The notes below the pieces were generated by a model. That model made no database searches. It saw only the letters and a list, made by a program, of their open reading frames with translations, and was not told where the DNA came from. DNA of 64,000 nucleotides, taken from the NCBI GenBank assembly GCA_946699065.1, contig CAMPDV010000099.1, forward strand, positions 682,001-746,000, read 5' to 3'. Position numbers and translations under genes: made by a program. Shown here in pieces: positions 47,691 through 58,536 of the stretch (its first letter is position 1; every line of letters starts with the position of its first letter). Source of the DNA: Loxodes magnus (lineage: Eukaryota > Ciliophora > Karyorelictea > Loxodida > Loxodidae).

Positions 47691-49140
47691 CCTAGTTTAA
47701 AAATATTTTTTGTCAGTATAAGGATTATTCTTCCCATTTAAATTAAATTATATAAATAAGAGGCAAAATTAAAAGACTTTGAAAATAAATTACTAAAAAA
47801 GGATGGATAAGCATTAAAATTAAATAAGTAATACTGGAAGAAAATAATGGGGAATTAAAAGAAGTTTTTCTATAATGATTTGGGATTTATTTTTAATAAA
47901 AGGTATGAGAATGGTTATCAAAAGATATTATCAAAAAGAATATTAACAAAGAATTTAAATAAATTTACCAAAATAATTGCTTTTTATAAGCTTCCAAAAA
48001 ACTTTGAAGATATGGAAAAGGAGTTGAAATACCACTAAAAGCAATAAAGTTTAAACTACCTTTACTGCTAATGTTAAAAAATTGACATAAAGCTAAGAAA
48101 ATTTTCTAATTATATTGCATAAGTTTTGATTATCTTATTTAAATTTAGCTTATTCATATTTTTAAGTCTCTTTTCTAAAATTTTAGTAAAATCAAAATAC
48201 TTAATGATCTAAATTTATATATTTGAAAATAAATAATTTTATATTTGTAAAAGCTTTTTAAAAATATATTTACCTTAATAAATTTTCCATTAATAGCTTT
48301 CTATGATTTATTTAGAAATTTAATTATGCTATTTTTGAATAGTTTATTTTGATAGTTCTTTATGAAAAATTAATAATTTTTTATACTAAAGATATGTTAA
48401 GAATTCTAAAAATGTTCTTAGTTTTATTTTCTTTTTATTTATAAATAAAAAATGTTATTATATATAATTAAGGAAGCTTTTGTTTATATTTTATATCTGC
48501 TTATCATTTTTTAATACTTTATTTTATATTAAATATTGATAGAAATTATTTCTATTCAACATACAAAAAAACACGCATGTAGGCTGTGGTTGGGAGAACT
48601 AGTAGGTAATCTGGTGTAGTGTATAATGCATTGAGAGTAATCTCGCGCCAGATACCACCGCAGAGAAGGGTGAATAGCTCGGAAGAGATAACCTAACTTG
48701 CCCGATGGTTCTCGCTAGCAGTATGAACGTTCGACTGACGGGCAAGGCAATAACTTAATTAATAATTTTTATTTTAATCTTATTCAAGAAGACTGGAGCA
48801 TTTGGCTTAAGAATAATCTTTAAAAGTAGACCCCCATTTAGAGAAGCTGAAGTGACTCATTGGACAGTTAGAATGACAACAAGAAGTATGAGAACATTTT
48901 TTTAGTACTAATACTAATATTGAAAAAGTGGCATACAAGCGAGGTTCTATGTGTTCTATAGTCAAATGCTATTATTGTTTATTTATTTATAAATCTTAAA
49001 TTTATTTAAATGCATATAAAAATATTCTTTCTTTACTTAAATTTACTTTTTCAATGCAAATTTTAAATTAAGCTAGGTATTAATTTTGCTATTATATTTT
49101 TAAAAGAAAAGAGAAAAATTATATATATTAATTGCTATAT

Positions 49141-49618
49141 TATATAATTAAAATTAAAGAGGGTTGAAATGGGACCTGAGATGCACAAGGGACCTTCAGC
49201 AGGTTTAAAGGGATTTGCGATGAAGATGCAATCCCCCGTGCTGAGAAATAAGCCACAGAAAGGCTTAAATACCTTCCCTCAACAACTTGTGCACTCTGTG
49301 GTGCATTCATCCTTGGACTTCCCAACTAAGGGACTCAATTACACCTCCTACTAACTCAGACCGAGGTGCCGCCTTGGAGTGATCTCTCCACCTCTTAGGA
49401 GCTACCTAGGCAGATCGGCGGTTTCTGCCAGTTAAAGACGGACTGGATGGCGATATTCGCCTATAAAGCCGAGAAATGGGTCCAGGCGAGACGATAGGAA
49501 AGCCCAAAAAGACATACGCGAGAAGAAGAGATTAGTGATGATGTGCACTTAACACACATCAGGTAGGCATCTATTAAGATAACAGTCCCTTCCTCAACAC
49601 TTAATTTAATTTAATTTA
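49141..49618 (+). mobile_element. SINE-like retroposon, 478 bp, with 16-bp target-site duplication
   Basis: A GC-rich, probably structured insertion in AT-rich DNA. It is flanked by a perfect 16-bp duplication, ATATTAATTGCTATAT, at 49125-49140 and 49619-49634. The plus-strand 3' end is a short (TTAAT)n-type tail before the duplication. These are hallmarks of target-primed reverse transcription. Short overlapping open frames on both strands are by-products of the high G+C. I found no tRNA-type A and B boxes that I trust, so the RNA of origin is unknown; it could also be the 3' end of a longer non-LTR element. Confidence 0.82.
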
Positions 49619-50101
49619 ATATTAATTGCTATATCCAAAACTTAAAATTTTAAGTATATAAGAGTGATATTCAAATAATTGCTAAAAAGAAAAAGTAAAT
49701 AAGAGAAATATATAAAAAAAATTTAGATCAAAATTGAATGAAATTTAAGTTAAAAACATTTTAAAACTAGATTGACAAATTTTTTTGTAAAGAGCATATT
49801 AAAGGCAATTCATAAAATAAATTAACAGGAAAAAGAAAGAATAAAAAAGATATAAATTTCAAAAAAGGAAGTGTATTTTTAAGCTAAAAATGAAAGTAAT
49901 TTATAATGTGTTAGGTAACACAAATTGTAGATTGATATAAAATTGTTTTTAAATGAATAAATTATTGAAAAAGTATATAAAAGAAGATAATTGAAAATAA
50001 ATAATGAATTAGTATAATGCTTTATTAAATCATTAATATTTAAAAATTAATAAGTAGATTAATATAGAGTTTTAATAGTTTTAATTTTATGTTCCTATTT
50101 T

Positions 50102-51961
50102 TCAGGGAACAGTTGAAAGAATGAAGTCACAATTTGGATTATAGTGGAATTGGCCCATTTTTTTTAATACATCCCATTTCTTTAGTACTTCTGGAAGAGA
50201 TATTTTTTAACCCTGAAATTCTTTAATCATTTTGATGAATTTTAACGTCATTACAGAGCCTCTTTTAGTTCCAAAAACTTATTGAAATTCTTCACAAGAG
50301 TATAAAATAATAAGGTTGCTACTGAGGTCTAAATTAATTTTTTTATAAGTATTTATTTAAACTCTACAACAATCGAAAAACCCAAAGCAAACAGAATTTT
50401 TAGAATTTGCTAATTCGCTAGCATATTTTATTAAATTAATTGCCTTTGCTTTTTTATCAAAGCCAAATGTTAAATATTAATTTTCCCAGCTTTATTTTAT
50501 TCCTCCATGTCCTGAATAATATAAGAATATTTAGTTACAAAAGTTATATTAACTTTAAATATCATTTTTAACTTCCTTTATGGCATTTTTTATTTCGTTT
50601 TTCGTTTTATCTAAACATTTTATAACTTTAAAATTATATTATTTTAGCATTTCTGAGATATTTTCTAGATCTTTTTTAGCACTTTCTAAATTGTCCATTT
50701 AATTTTGGTATTAAGAGCAACTAATGCAGATTGCAAAATTTTAAGTTCTTGCATAATTAATATTTTAAATATATGCTTTAAAAGCAATATTTTAATTTTT
50801 TTATTAATCAGATGAAGCTAGTAATTAAGGAGGATTTAATTTTTTTTTTAGTTTTTATAAATTATCTTAATTATCACACTATTTAAATCTTCTGCCAGAT
50901 TAATGGAAATTATACTTTTGTTCATTTTATATTATCCTTCAATCTGATTATTAGTTTGTATATTAAATATTTTAGAAATTATTTTGATTAAACTTATTTT
51001 AATTAGGTTCAATTCATGGACTTTTTTGTTCTTCTCTTTCTTACATTTAACTACTTAAGTATCTGTTACTTGCTTATAAATTATATTAATATTTCTTATA
51101 TTTTTTTCCATTAACTTCTGAAGTAATTTTTTTTTCTTTTTCGAGATTAAATTAAAAAGCTTAAGAGTTATTCTATTTACTTTAATCGGAATTTTCTGCT
51201 TTTGGTGGGTTAGCAAAACTATCCTGATAGATCTCCTTTTAATATATTCTCGAAAATATTTATTGATCGATTTGCTAAACTGCATCCTTCAATTGCCATT
51301 ATTTATGTTTTTAAGATTCTTTTGTTTCTTGCATTTGATGATCTTAAGGTTTTTCTTTTACGTTTCATTAATCTTAAATATTTCGGATAAGTTCTTTCTA
51401 ATAAGTCTTTTCTTGTCTGTCATATTATGTTTAGTAACTTTTCTAAACAACAACATTTTTGAAAAGTTTAGTCTCCTTTTAATTTTATTATTCTAGCTAT
51501 CTTTGATTATCAAGTTTTTGATTATTTTAGATTTAATAGTTTGCATATAAGCCAAATTAATGAAGCTTAGGCAAATTTAATTGCAAATTTTAAGAATTAA
51601 AAGGATTTTTTGTGCTTTAGAAGTTAATTTAGTTATTCTAACTATCCTCTTCAGCTAAAGTTGCTTTTTATTTTCTTTTTTATGGCTTAGAAAATATTGA
51701 ATTTCCATTCCAATTCTAAGATGCCAAAAATAGTGGTGAATTTATTTCGTTTTATTCTTTTCAGTCATCAAATTAATTTCCCTAATTTTCTTACTTAAAG
51801 TATGACTTCATTATTTCCTTATATGTTCAAATACTTTTGAATTTAAATAATCCGATAAAAAAGTTTGAAACTAACGTATCGAATCTTGGATAAGTTTTAA
51901 ATTATAAAATAAATAAATTATGCTCATAACTTTCATAAGCTATTTTAGATCCTTTCTACAT
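50102..51961 (-). CDS. Caspase-like (C14) protein with Gln/Asn-rich N-terminus
   Basis: 619 residues from ATG 51961 to UGA 50102-50104. The N-terminus starts MQKGSKIAYESYEHN; residues about 60-400 are Gln/Asn/Lys-rich with coiled-coil stretches. The protease domain begins at FAICISCSQYQNQ (about 405) and has YYSGHGGIKQSW with His485 and FGFFDCCRVQ with Cys532, the same 47-residue spacing as the paralogues, then LIILYSCEEF...GTKRGSVMT. The chain ends soon after the domain (CDFILSTVP-stop), so no WWE or Kelch module is attached. Five UGA and four UGG codons encode Trp; the only Trp in the last 50 residues (KKWDV) is UGG. It sits immediately downstream of the related pseudogene at 52720-54265, as a tandem pair. 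The start is the most upstream plausible ATG. Confidence 0.83.
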
Positions 51962-52719
51962 TATGAGGAATTGATTTAAATAAAAATTAAATTTAAAACA
52001 CTTAAATTTAGTTTGCTTTAAAATTAGGAAATAGAGGTCTTTCTTCTTTTTAAGATATGCTTATATTATTAACCAATACAATCTAATATTCTAATAATAT
52101 GAAGTTATTTGCACTATTAATCTGTATTGATATTTTATTCTAAAAGCTTTATTTAATTCACCCTTAAAAATTCTTGTTTTCTTAGAACACAAAATATAAG
52201 TAGGTTGCGATATTATAAGTTATCTTAATATATTTAGTTCTTTTTTTACCTTATTAAGACTTATCCTCTAGATTTTAATGAAAATAAAATGATTAAAAAT
52301 CCTTAAATACCATTTTATTAGAAAATGGTTATATCATAAATTTTCAATTTAGATACTAATAGATTTGCAAAAAATTTGATTGAAATATATTTACCAGGAT
52401 TGGGTTGTTTATTTTTAACATTAATATATGCTAAACTTGCTTGTGATCTTAGTTATTTAGCTAAATTTATTATTGCTTTTTTCTAAACTTTAATTAAAGA
52501 ATTTTTGCTTTCACTAATATTAAAAATAATTTGAACTGTGTTTTTAAGTTTTCTCATTTTCTTACATCTTAAGAAAGAGAAATTTTAATATGAAAGTAAT
52601 TTTTAATAATTGTTATACCTTTGAACAAATATATATTATAAACTTGCATTATTTTATTTACATGAAGCAGAACTTTTTAATTATTCCTTTATTCTTTTAC
52701 AACTGCTTATTCAAATTAA

Positions 52720-54265
52720 ATTAACTATTTGACAAGCAATAAAGAGAGCAAAAGCCAAATTTTTTATATTTGCTAAACTATTAAAAATAGAAATTAGATT
52801 AAGCAGATTTGTACGTTATCAGTGCTATAAGTACAATTAAATTTGTATACTTATCTTGATGCATTTAGAAAAAAATGGAGCAAAGCATTCGACTTTCAAG
52901 AAACCAAATTAAAAACGCTAAAAAGAAAGCCACTAGAGAATTATTGAAAAAATAAATAAAGAAAGAGCATTCAAGTTCTTCACCTGAAGGAAAAATTATG
53001 ATCGGAACAGTAGAAATGAATGAATCTAAATCTGACAATGACCCACAACTGTAAGATCTACTACAAAAAATGAGGAAGTAAATATCTAATTATGAGGAAG
53101 TTATTTATAATCAAGGAGAAAAAATCAGAGAACTTATGAATAATATAGATGACTAAAACAACGAATTACTGATATTAAGATGGCAATTAATCTAAAACAA
53201 TTTGGTTACAGAACAGTAACTATATGAATAGTCTTAATCAAACTTTAAATAATCTCAAAAAATGGACATTAAAAATGCTCATTTCTAAAAATAAGAAAAA
53301 AATAATTAAAATGATTTAACTCTAGATACAAGTATAATAAAGAGAATTGAAAAAATTGAATAAAAAATATTTTAAAAAATAGATGTGTAAAATCAAAAGA
53401 AGAAATGTTGATACTGCAATTAAGATAATCACATTTTGAGGCAATATCAAGAATGGAAAAAATTCAAAATATCAGAAGAAAAAAGAATGTAAAGAAATAT
53501 TAAAAAATTATGATTAACTAAAACTGGTATATACAGGCAGAAATTGAACATAAGAAACACCGAAAATCATCCGTGGTAACCTCCACCATACAAAAAGAGG
53601 TCGTGGTATACATCCACGTATAAAAAAATGGCGGAGCGAAACTGGTTGGAAGCCCAGGGAACTCCAAACACTTAACTTTTAGTTCATATTATTATTATTA
53701 TTATTATTATCTTGATGCATTTAAGTCCATAGCAAAAAAGAATAATTTTATATTTAAACTATTTCTTTTGTAGTATTTAATATATTTTCTTCTTTTACAT
53801 TTAAATTATGTGCCTAAATAATTCAAAATTTAATTATTATAAAACTAAGAAATAAAGGTGGCATCCTAGTCATAAATTTTAAATGATTTAAGTCCTTCAG
53901 GATATTTAAGTTACCAATGTAGATTTCTATATTTGTGCGGTTCGTTTATATTGAATCTCTTCCATTTTCCAATTTTTTAATTTAAAACTTAGATATATTA
54001 AAATTGTCTTAAGCTAAATTACATTCCGAATTAAGTTCCTCATTTAGAAACTTGATGATCATTTTTCTCAATTTATATATTCCAATCTCATAGAAAATTG
54101 AAAAAATATCCAAAATAATTTATCGTGAACATAGACTAAAATTCAACTAAAAATAGATAAAATATTTTATTTCCTATTCTTTAAGAATAGTCTACTTTAA
54201 ATACTTTGATTATATCTTTTTTACATTGTTCTTTTGTCTAAATTCTAAATATAATTTATTAGTCT
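52720..54265 (-). pseudogene. Degenerate C14 paralogue interrupted by a retroposon
   Basis: Reading downward, segments align with the 2354-4846 protein: NKLYLEFRQKNN and FYEIGIYKLRKMIIKFLNEE with its N-terminal part, IYIGNLNILKD with strand 1 of the protease, and NLISIFNSLANIKN with the helix before the catalytic Cys. The His-containing SGHGG segment is lost and its frame is shifted. The DCCR segment has become IACQ, losing the Asp and Arg. A retroposon (52868-53707) sits between the two catalytic regions. A non-functional host gene, probably once the tandem sister of the 50102-51961 gene. Confidence 0.8.
52868..53707 (+). mobile_element. Retroposon carrying an ORF1-type frame, with 16-bp target duplication
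   Basis: The insertion lies between copies of TATCTTGATGCATTTA (52852-52867 and 53708-53723) and ends in an (ATT)n microsatellite on its 3' side, as left by target-primed reverse transcription. It carries one plus-strand frame from ATG 52876, about 268 codons: a basic N-terminus, a long heptad-like coiled coil (KIRELMNNIDDQNNELLILR), a Cys/His cluster starting KCWYCNQDNH, and a basic, aromatic, UGG-rich tail. No reverse transcriptase is present, so it is either 3'-complete and moved in trans or an ORF1-only derivative. Similar in plan to the 18.7 kb/57.5 kb repeat. Treated as a fossil insertion; intactness not assessed. Confidence 0.8.
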
Positions 54266-55082
54266 TTATAGTTTTGCATATGATATCTTTCTATTTATAT
54301 TTAAAATAGCAATAAGAAAAAACAGAAAAATTATAAGTGTCAGTGAGATATTAAGTCGTTCCAGCTTTGAAGGAGATATTTATTTTTAAACATAAAAATA
54401 TTCTTAAGCGATCTTACTAGAAAAGAATTAAGTTAGAGATTTGAAAAAAAGAAGCAAATGATAGTCTATTACTTTAAAAAATGTATTGAAACATTTGGAA
54501 TTACTTCTATTAAAATTGGGAAATTATCATTCATAGTATAAATAATCTTCTATCATAGCTTAGTTTGACCATAAATAGACTAACTATTTTGCAATGAAAT
54601 TAGAAAATCTTTACTATGTTTATTCCTTCGTTATTATTAAAAATAGTTTTCTCTTATTTCAATTTAACATTTAAAAGATATATATTTATAGTATATTTTT
54701 AGTAAAGTCTTATAATTTTTTATATAAGCTTTCTTTATCTAGTACTTTAATAAATTATAGATAACTATTATCATATTAAACAGTCAATTTAAAAATGGAA
54801 TATAATTAAAACTTAAAGTATTTTGTATAAGTATGCAATACTTTAGATGCTTACTATTATTTTAGTAGTTCAAACTTATTCTAAGACTATAATTTACACT
54901 TTTTGACAAAATATCTGAGCATATGTGGGTAATTTTTCTCTTTGCTTAATTAAATGCTAATTATTCATGCAATTATTATAAAAATTAGTAATCTAAGAAA
55001 TTTTATTTAGTTGATTAATTGTAATCATCAGTTTGAGAATTGAAAGCATTTATTCTTAAGAAATTGATAAAAGAAATTATAA

Positions 55083-55132
55083 GCAGACATGGTCTAGTGG
55101 CTATGACGACTGCTTTACACGCAGTAGATCGT
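55083..55132 (+). pseudogene. 5' fragment of tRNA-Val cut just before the B box
   Basis: Positions 1-50 of tRNA-Val are present (acceptor 5' strand, D arm, anticodon arm with TAC loop), with A for G in the variable region. They are joined at 55133 directly to the 240-bp dispersed repeat. The missing 3' part begins at the same base as the 41286-41309 fragment. Upstream sequence AGAAATTATAA resembles the flank of the 6391 copy. Transcription could still start at the A box, but no mature tRNA can be made. Confidence 0.9.
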
Positions 55133-55372
55133 CTATTTTTAAGGAATAACGGGGATATCCTGTTGTGTTATAGACATAGCTGCCAAGGAGCTCCATCGCT
55201 ATGAGTAGCCAGGCTTCAATCCCTACCAAGAGCGAATAGTCAGAAGACATTGTTCCCTTCAGAAAATTACTCTGACTAGGAACTTTCTCAGCGAAAGGAA
55301 ATGAACTTGTTCCTAGCCATAAAACCAGAAAGTTTATTCCAGGAGGTCAATCTCAGCTCGCACCATCTTTTA
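55133..55372 (+). repeat. Dispersed 240-bp repeat inserted in a tRNA-Val gene
   Basis: Runs from GGAATAACGGGGATATCCTG through GGAGCTCCATCGCTATGAG and GGAACTTTCTCAGCGAAAGG to CACCATCTTTT. It is GC-rich, with several short self-complementary stretches and a terminal T-run. The reverse complement of 62705-62945 matches it over its whole length. A short pol III-type retroposon is the likeliest nature, but no protein, tail repeat or target duplication was found. Confidence 0.7.
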
Positions 55373-56059
55373 AATTATAGGTATTTGTATTGCTTTATAA
55401 ATAAATACTTCATAAATTATGACAATATATCTTTATATTGGAATGTTTTTCTATTTTTTTATACTTATGATTTGATTTTTATTTGTTCAAAATAGTTTAA
55501 ATTATTAGATTGGAAATGGTAGTTTATAATAATAAGATTGATATTAGTAAAATTAAGATAATTAGAATAAATTATTTTAAAAAGCTAATACTTTCGTTTA
55601 AATATTTTCCTCATTGAACTAAATTTATATTTTTGATATAATCTTTAATAGAGGATATAGTTGATAAAGTTAAAGTAATAGTGCTATTATAATGTAAAAG
55701 TTATAATTATTAGATTAAAGCTTATGCTTATTTATATGTAGAAAGATAAGAAATGTAACTATTTATAATTATAAATATCTTAAGCTATATAATTAGTTAA
55801 AATATTAGTTTATATTTACCATCATTGGCTATACTTTGGTAATTCTATTTTTGAAATGTAAAACTAATTCTTTAATAAGAAAGATAAAATAGGATATTTA
55901 CTTTAAAAAGGTAAATTTATACTGCCAATCTTCTATTTTATGTAATGAGTAATAAGAAGATTTAAGTATTTATGTAGTAACTTAAACACAAGTTTTATCT
56001 CTGTTTTATATGTTTTAACTCTTAGAATTTAATTAGATATTCATTTTTAAAACGGATGT

Positions 56060-56250
56060 TGGGTTTTAGTCAGCTGAGGTAATCCGGTGTAGTGTAGATT
56101 GAATTGCAAATACTCTTGTAATAGATTTCACCACGGATAAGTAAGGATGTGCCTTTTGTGTCATAAATCTTACTTATTTGAGGGTTCTCTCTATCAATAC
56201 GAGAATCTGAATAGGAAGCACTGAAGTCCAGGTTACAGAGTTATCCTTCC
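56060..56250. repeat. Arm-like fragment related to the 6.1-kb element
   Basis: TAATCCGGTGTAGTGTA and the following ATT...CACCAC and GGTTCTCTC...GTA(T/C)GA segments follow the order of 48600-48720. A diverged piece of the element's inner arm, without its outer terminus. Confidence 0.55.
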
Positions 56251-56336
56251 TTTACATATCGTTAATCAAATTTGGAGAGGGAAAACACCTAAAGATATAA
56301 CTGAAATCAGAAATAACTTTTACTTAGAAGAATATA

Positions 56337-56590
56337 ACTCAGCAGTGTTATTTGACAAAAGAATCAGATTATCTTCTAACCTCTTATAAACTTCTACCTT
56401 CGAACTAAATTAAAAGAAATTAGAAAAAGAAGGTTTCTAAATTTTATTTGAAAAACGGAGAAAAGAAGAAAATATGAACAAAGAGTCCAAGTGAATCTAG
56501 AAAATTACTAGACATTGTTAAGAATAAAATTTTATTTTTTACTAATAGTGGTGAATTTAATAAAGATGGATCCACGTTAATTTAATTTAT
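56337..56590. repeat. Roughly 250-bp direct repeat, left copy
   Basis: Shares with 58285-58536 the blocks GATTATCTTCTAACCTCTT, GGAGAAAAGAAGA, AAAGAGTCCA(A/G)GTGAA and CCACGTTA in the same order and orientation, at perhaps three-quarters identity. The pair brackets about 1.7 kb that includes repeat copy B. It may be an old terminal duplication of an element, or an independent repeat family. I cannot decide. Confidence 0.6.
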
Positions 56591-57416
56591 CTATTCATAA
56601 ATTTTTTGATTTAATAGATTGAAATCAAATGAAATTTTAATTCCTTAGTTTTTTGAAAAATGAATGAAATTAAACTTCAAAATGAAAGAGTAGACTAGAC
56701 TGGATCGCTTAATAAGGCCTACTAGACTTTGAACCTGTTTACATAAATTTTAAAATTCATAACTTATTGCTTAATCACCTTAAAGTGCTTGAACTATGAG
56801 TTATATCTAAGTAAAACTATGTATGCTGGCTCAAAATCTATCATTCGGCAAATGTCGAGTACCAATTGGTATTGCAAATTGGAATTGGATTGAATAGTTC
56901 ATTTTAAAAAAAACTTAAAATTAAACAAAATTTTTTAATCATTTAGCAAAAATAGACTAAAATATGAGCAAAGTTATGTAAATATAAAGCAGATTTAAGG
57001 ATTAAAATTTTACGTTTATAATTATATCTAATAAAAATTTAAAATGGAACGGAAAAAGCACCAAGTAAAATCATTGTATAAATAATGAATATTTAATTCT
57101 AAGATTTAAAATAAAAGCTTCAGTGTAAATAATTTTGGATATAAAGAGATTATAAAAAATTATTTAAATGCTAATCTTTTTTAACTTAAACTTTAATTTA
57201 AAAGCAAAAATTTTAAATTAAAAAGGAACAAAATTAAAATATACTTAAAAAGCCAAATTAAATGAATCAAAATTAAAGTACTTTTTTAATAAATAGAATG
57301 TTAAAATAGAAAAGATATTTCTTAAATAAACCAAAATAAAAAATAAGAAAATGTTTATCTTTTTAAATAAGATAAAAGTTACTCACTGGATGTTATTTAT
57401 GACCAAGCATTTGTTA

Positions 57417-58284
57417 AAAAAGTTAAAAGTTAAAAAGCTTTGTTAAAGCCTTAGTAGTCAGCCATCTGACCTATTCTATCAGCTTATCTCTATTAGTTTG
57501 TCTTGAATTCCTACTAGGCTTAGTTAGGCGGTGTAGCACTTCATTAGTGCACCATCCTTTAATATTCTGAATAGTTTTGTCTTGCACTTAGCGTTCCTAA
57601 TTATTTATCTAAGGATTAAGATTTGAATTAAAGAATTTTTTTCTATAAATTTTTCCGCTTTATGTTGGATATATCCTAAATAGTTTTTTAAAAATATCTT
57701 ATTTATTCTTTCTTTAAATTTCGCTTAGTTAGTAGCAGTATTTTCATTGGTGTTATTTATTGCACACGTAGCATTTTATTCTTCTTTTAAACTATTATTC
57801 CTGTAACACTTATTTAATTTAAATTTACTACTTATTTTAAATAAACGTTTACTGTTTATTTTAATTTGAGGCTTCATTTTCTATTTCCATAGGATCTGAT
57901 TAATTCTGTTAAAACGAAAATGGCTTAGCCTGAATTTATTATTAAATTTAAAGAATTCTTTGTTCCAGTTTGTTTTCTATTTCTTATGATGATTAATATT
58001 GTTTCTCAAGTAAAGACGTTATTAGTTTTTCTAATTTTTCTACTTTATCAGTGAGGTATCTATTTTTAAACATAAACTCTTTTAATGACTTAGATAATAT
58101 TTCTATTTGAGTTTGTGTCGGAAGTTTTTTTAATTCTGGATTTCCAAGTGGTTAATGTTCGTCATATCAATCATATTTCTCACTTTCACTTATTGTAATT
58201 ATTTCGCTTTTTTATTTTTTAGAGAATTTTCCTGTTTAAATGTTTTGTTCAAAGTTCTGTTATTTCATAGAAGCCATTTTATAT
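57417..58284. repeat. About 865-bp dispersed repeat, copy B
   Basis: A near-identical, same-orientation copy of 18592-19456, carrying the same minus-strand ORF1/Gag-type frame (ATG at 58277). It is bracketed by the 250-bp direct repeats at 56337 and 58285. The sequence identity implies recent spread or gene conversion. Intactness was not assessed. Confidence 0.85.
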
Positions 58285-58536
58285 ATAATAATTTAACTCT
58301 ACTGTGTTATTTTACATAAGAATAAGATTATCTTCTAACCTCTTCTAAATCCTGCTTTCGTATTGTCTCACAAGAAATTGAGAAAGAAGGTAATCAATTT
58401 TAATTTTAAATATGGAGAAAAGAAGATAATATTAATGAAGAGTCCAGGTGAAGCTAGAACATTACTAGACTTTGATTAAAACTAAAATTTGGTTTCTTTT
58501 ATTTATTATGGTGTACTCAATAAAGGTGAAACCACG
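58285..58536. repeat. Roughly 250-bp direct repeat, right copy
   Basis: Counterpart of 56337-56590, starting directly at the edge of repeat copy B and ending near CACGTTATTTAATTAATTA. Confidence 0.6.

Larger units (their letters stand above)
42872..48963. mobile_element. Decayed 6.1-kb element with about 400-bp terminal inverted repeats
   Basis: The left end (42872 to about 43270) and the right end (about 48563-48963) are imperfect inverted repeats. Outer termini match the family consensus; inner shared blocks include ATGTTCTCAT, AGTCTTCTTGAATAAG and the TAATCTGGTGTAGTGTA block, read inverted at 43229-43245. The interior is mosaic: a GC-richer stretch at 43800-44520, a copy of the 240-bp dispersed repeat at 44583-44890, at least two stretches that look coding on the minus strand, and a second left-type terminus at 47429. 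No transposase family could be named, and I would call it a nested, inactive composite. Confidence 0.65.

Noticed and set aside
33318-48963. A large capsid-bearing element behind the inverted repeats
   Set aside because: No capsid, polymerase B, integrase or packaging ATPase motif is visible; length and long arms alone do not support it.
49140-49354. Overlapping 61-codon open frames on both strands
   Set aside because: They lie inside the GC-rich SINE-like insertion; open frames on both strands follow from composition, and neither resembles a known protein.
51263-51496. 77-codon plus-strand frame rich in Leu, Phe and Ile
   Set aside because: It is the antisense shadow of the C14 gene at 50102-51961; T-rich antisense DNA reads as hydrophobic peptide.
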